A DNA stretch of 64,000 nucleotides from Apostichopus japonicus (lineage: Eukaryota; Echinodermata; Holothuroidea; Aspidochirotida; Stichopodidae), in NCBI RefSeq assembly GCF_037975245.1, contig NC_092576.1, positions 45,872,111 to 45,936,110 of the forward strand, given 5' to 3'. Each line of letters opens with the position of its first letter. Positions within the stretch are counted from its first letter, which is position 1. A program made the position numbers and the translations under genes. The notes beneath the pieces are model-generated. The model was not told the origin of the DNA and did not search any database. It saw only the letters and a list, made by a program, of their open reading frames with translations. Of this stretch, positions 63,201-64,000 are shown piece by piece.

Positions 63201-63869
63201 TTGGCACTTACTAGCTGTACATACTGACAAGTGTGTGAGGTCTTACCATTGTATAAACTATTGGCACTTACTAGCCGTACATACTGACAAGTGTGTGAGG
63301 TCTTACCATTGTATAAACTATTGGTACTTAATAGCTGTACATACTGACAAGTGTGTGAGGTCTTACCATTGTATAAACTATTGGCACTTAATAGTTGTAT
63401 ATACTGACAAGTGTGTGAGGTCTTACCATTGTATAAACAATTGGCACTTACTAGCCGTACATACTGACAAGTGTGTGAGATTTTACCATTGTATAAACTA
63501 TTGGCACTTACTAGCTGTACATACTGACAAGTGTGTGAGGTCTTACCATTGTATAAACTATTGGCACTTACTAGCCGTACATACTGACAAGTGTGTGAGG
63601 TCTTACCATTGTATAAACTATTGGCACTTACTAGCCGTACATACTGACAAGTGTGTGAGGTCTTACCATTGTATAAACTATTGGCACTTACTAGCCGTAC
63701 ATACTGACAAGTGTGTGAGGTCTTACCATTGTATAAACTATTGGTACTTACTAGCTGTACATACTGACAAGTGTGTTTCCTTACCATTGTGAGAAACTGT
63801 TTTAGTTCTTTCTTCTGCACAATCAGCAGGGATGCCAAATATTTCCATTGAAATGTATGGATCTATGAC
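33155..63869 (-). CDS. PLCL: PLCL (PRIP), inactive phospholipase C-like protein; C-terminal nine exons, 5' end outside window
   Basis: The exons, 5' to 3' on the minus strand, are 63869-63785, 62902-62756, 52493-52396, 44455-44354, 43839-43591, 42204-42145 (or from 42227), 34929-34873, 34506-34411 and 33541-33155. PLCL proteins have the PLC-delta domain order but no lipase activity. They bind IP3, protein phosphatase 1 and GABA-A receptor partners at membranes and in cytosol. Visible here is a C2 domain ([75 protein letters not shown]). The PLCL-specific C-terminal helical region follows ([55 protein letters not shown]) and then an acidic tail. The IPADCAEE and [14 protein letters not shown] strings separate it from PLC-delta. 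GT-AG ends and phases agree except at exon 42145-42204. The PH, EF-hand and X/Y regions must lie beyond 64000. Orthology to vertebrate PLCL1 versus PLCL2 is not resolved. Confidence 0.93.
33542..34272 (-). repeat. 52-bp minisatellite carrying copies of the last exon's 3' splice site
   Basis: About 14 units. On the minus strand each reads TTTATTTTGTACTAG followed by GTTTATGATGCTGGTACTGC, then TTTCATTATATACTGTC. The first two parts match the acceptor and first 20 coding bases of the final PLCL exon (which begins at 33541). A shorter variant lacking the TAAACC segment (TCATTTAGTAC on the plus strand) occurs about four times at regular spacing. It occupies most of the last intron. Confidence 0.93.
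34300..34392. repeat. Short AT-rich repeat
   Basis: About nine copies of an ATTAATATGC / ATTCATATGC decamer-like unit, just before the donor side of the exon at 34411-34506. Confidence 0.8.
34940..36318. repeat. 45-bp minisatellite in PLCL intron, about 30 copies
   Basis: The unit on the plus strand is ATAATACCTCAGGCATCTAG, then AAATAAACACACATCTATGT and ATGTA. Because 45 is a multiple of three and the unit has open frames, frames of nearly 400 codons exist on both strands (15-residue repeats); these are artefacts. The array begins about 10 bases upstream of the exon at 34873-34929. Its proximal, more divergent units form part of the acceptor region. On the minus strand each typical unit has a 3' splice-site-like TTTATTTCTAG followed nine bases later by GAGGTATTA, a 5' splice-site-like string. 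Confidence 0.95.
37328..38535 (+). pseudogene. Degraded pogo/Tigger-type DDE transposase
   Basis: The N-terminal helix-turn-helix starts at ATG 37328 ([38 protein letters not shown]). The catalytic domain shows a broken first-Asp motif (CD[16 protein letters not shown] near 37880), then [68 protein letters not shown] (second catalytic Asp, about 38160-38220) and [14 protein letters not shown] (about 38263-38305). It ends with [20 protein letters not shown] and [12 protein letters not shown]. Functional relatives cut and paste the element at TA. At least two in-frame stops (near 37634 and 38243) and frame shifts near 37740, 37880 and 38110 show that it is inactive. Confidence 0.88.
38536..39120 (+). 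pseudogene. Transposase C-terminal linker, frame-shifted
   Basis: This connects the DDE domain to the repeat region. Open plus-strand pieces contain a three-copy TGGAACCAACACATC phrase (about 38749-38785) and a basic segment [20 protein letters not shown] followed by [18 protein letters not shown], likely a nuclear-localisation-type tail. I recognise no catalytic motif. Confidence 0.5.
39125..40445 (+). repeat. 84-bp coding-frame minisatellite inside the pogo element
   Basis: About 15-16 units of 84 bp. In the transposase C-terminal frame each encodes 28 residues of the type [20 protein letters not shown] followed by ATKQPHRG. The frame is unbroken for six or seven units (to about 39660), then shifts by a short deletion, and stops occur near 40056 and 40308. 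The SSDSSSDEE block is a typical acidic casein kinase 2-type sequence. Minus-strand frames across the same stretch are shadows. Confidence 0.9.
40453..41370. mobile_element. One-ended DNA transposon relic starting GGGTCATTCCATG
   Basis: The sequence changes sharply inside a repeat unit at 40453 to GGGTCATTCCATGTCAAATC, the same terminal phrase as the 4.1 kb transposon at 20809. The interior is AT-rich without a coding frame. I cannot find the matching inverted end (expected GATTTGACATGGAATGACCC) before 41.4 kb, so only one terminus is supported and the right border is approximate. It is probably a non-autonomous or truncated member of a related family. Confidence 0.5.
41405..41664. mobile_element. 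Palindromic MITE-like element inside the pogo transposon
   Basis: The left arm has GGTTGAATT, TTAGAAGAC, AATGAATTTCAACCAGTAC, then ATGTATGTACAGTGTGTAC. The right arm is its reverse complement with an extra TTTACTATAA. The arms of about 100 bp flank a core of about 60 bp (GTGCCATGAGTGCCAGAATA), so the whole can fold as a long hairpin. The CYS/TYR-rich open frames on both strands are palindrome shadows. No clear target duplication is seen. Confidence 0.7.
42405..43480. repeat. 42-bp minisatellite in PLCL intron, about 25 copies
   Basis: The unit is TAGAATGAACAACCACATGT followed by AAGCTATTCACCATACTGTA and TA. Variants (AACTACATGACAGC, GTACGC, GTCAGATATT) recur in the same order about 360 bp apart, showing block duplication. 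It lies between the exons at 42145 and 43591. Confidence 0.93.
43885..44335 (-). repeat. 108-bp tandem repeat containing decayed copies of an adjacent PLCL exon
   Basis: Four units. The plus-strand segment GACTCATCAATTCCTTTCAT, then CCCAGCTGTCTCAACCT, aligns with the exon at 44354-44455 (GTCTCGTCAATTCCTTTCAC, then CCCCACCTGTCTCATCCT) at about 32 of 38 positions by hand. This covers the last codons, up to the donor site. Read in the gene's frame the copies have lost one base and contain TGA in some units, so they are not alternative exons. The rest of each unit is intronic. Confidence 0.85.
44500..52350. repeat. 7.8 kb minisatellite, 75-bp unit, about 104 copies
   Basis: The unit is AACATGTCAATAATATGATA, TCTGTCAAGTAGCTCACACA, TCACTCTACCTGCACAATAT, AACTACTCTACATAG. 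Main variants are CTCATCACT or ACATCATT, AATAGTATG, TCAATTATATG, CTCTGCATAG and GCCAATAATATGTTATC. A block of 17 units was duplicated (see findings). A divergent last unit (about 52310-52370) merges into the donor side of the exon at 52396, so the array grew from that intron edge. On the minus strand each unit carries TGTGCAGGTAGAG, close to a 5' splice site. It nearly fills the intron. Confidence 0.96.
52510..62755 (-). repeat. 10.2 kb minisatellite, 61-bp unit, copying a PLCL exon end and donor site
   Basis: About 165 units. On the minus strand the unit reads AATGTCTACAACCAG then GTATGCTTAGTACTGCAGTG, then AAGCAAACAAACACACATAC and TGTATT. The real exon at 62756-62902 ends in the same AATGTCTACAACCAG with intron GTATGCTTAATACTGCAGTA, so each unit repeats about 15 exonic bases plus the 5' splice site. 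Frequent variants are GTCTAGAACCAGGTGTGC, GGAATGC, and a 57-bp form lacking one TTTG. Variant order repeats over blocks of 25 or more units. It ends directly at the real donor. Confidence 0.96.
63005..63784 (-). repeat. 60-bp minisatellite carrying the donor site of the adjacent PLCL exon
   Basis: About 13 units. On the minus strand each reads AGTTTATACAATGGTAAGAC, then CTCACACACTTGTCAGTATG, then TACAGCTAGTAAGTGCCAAT. The exon at 63785-63869 ends AGTTTCTCACAATG followed by GTAAGGAAACACACTTGTCA, so the unit repeats the exon-intron border. Each unit also has a second GTAAGT. Because 60 is a multiple of three, frames of about 270 codons run through it on both strands. These are artefacts, though the minus-strand one continues into the real exon. 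Confidence 0.95.
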
Positions 63870-64000
63870 CTGTAAAAAAAAGAATTCACACAATATTCAC
63901 TTGATATAAGGTGAGATAACTTGCTATTTAATGGAAACCTATGATACAATCACTCCACTATCATCAGATACTTGATATAAGGTGCGATTACTTCTTTTTT
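63870..64000. other. PLCL: Start of the next upstream PLCL intron
   Basis: The acceptor TTTTTTTACAG of the exon ending at 63869 is here. The sequence beyond holds two copies of ACTTGATATAAGGTG about 75 bases apart (63898 and 63970), which may be the edge of yet another tandem array. Confidence 0.5.

Noticed and set aside
62983-63838. Open frames of about 270 codons on both strands
   Set aside because: They come from a 60-bp repeat that is open on both strands. Only the minus-strand bases at 63785-63869 belong to a real exon, and the consensus donor there removes the rest.
33155-63869. Active phospholipase C (delta or eta type)
   Set aside because: The C2 strings IPADCAEE and [14 protein letters not shown] and the C-terminal helical region match the PLCL/PRIP group. 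The catalytic region lies outside the window, so inactivity is inferred from family membership only.
1-64000. tRNA or rRNA genes
   Set aside because: I looked for cloverleaf B-box strings (GGTTCGAATCC type) and rRNA core motifs and saw none that I could support by eye.

Overview
This is a 64 kb piece of an animal nuclear genome, AT-rich and intron-rich. It carries two conserved metazoan genes arranged tail to tail, several transposable elements, and a very large amount of tandem repeat (by my estimate a little over half the window). The repeat landscape (GTACAGTA-rich minisatellites, hAT, pogo-like, LINE and Penelope-like pieces) and the protein sequences suggest a marine invertebrate. An echinoderm-like deuterostome is a guess that I cannot prove from the sequence.

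Layout. 0-10 kb is gene-poor. It holds a Penelope-like element tail (minus, 83-639), a weak LINE ORF1-like fragment (about 2.93-3.29 kb), a decayed LINE reverse transcriptase (plus, 4.86-5.87 kb) and a better preserved 5'-truncated LINE (minus, 7.2-8.7 kb). From 11.6 to 19.1 kb lies GID8 (TWA1), a subunit of the CTLH/GID ubiquitin ligase, in four recognisable coding exons on the plus strand; its introns hold minisatellites and a hAT-type non-autonomous element with an 8-bp target duplication. From 20.5 to 25.1 kb a 38-bp tandem array is split by a 4.1 kb DNA transposon with long inverted repeats and a 4-bp target duplication. From 26.3 to 30.2 kb is a 64-bp array.

From 33.2 kb to the right end, on the minus strand, lie nine exons of PLCL (inactive phospholipase C-like protein, PRIP): the C2 domain and the C-terminal region. 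The 5' part of the gene is outside the window. Six of its seven larger introns or flanks are dominated by minisatellites of 42-108 bp unit. The largest intron contains a 5.6 kb pogo-like transposon flanked by TA, with an in-frame 28-residue repeat in its C-terminal coding region and further nested elements.

The most striking pattern is that the PLCL arrays are built from the gene's own exon borders. The 52-bp array repeats the 3' splice site and first 20 nt of the last exon. The 61-bp array repeats the end of a C2 exon plus its 5' splice site. The 60-bp array repeats the 5' splice site of the first visible exon. A 108-bp array repeats the end of another exon in decayed form. A 90-bp array repeats the last coding codons and the stop codon through the 3' flank. 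The gene therefore carries well over a hundred decoy splice sites next to the real ones. The three largest arrays also show higher-order duplications of many units.
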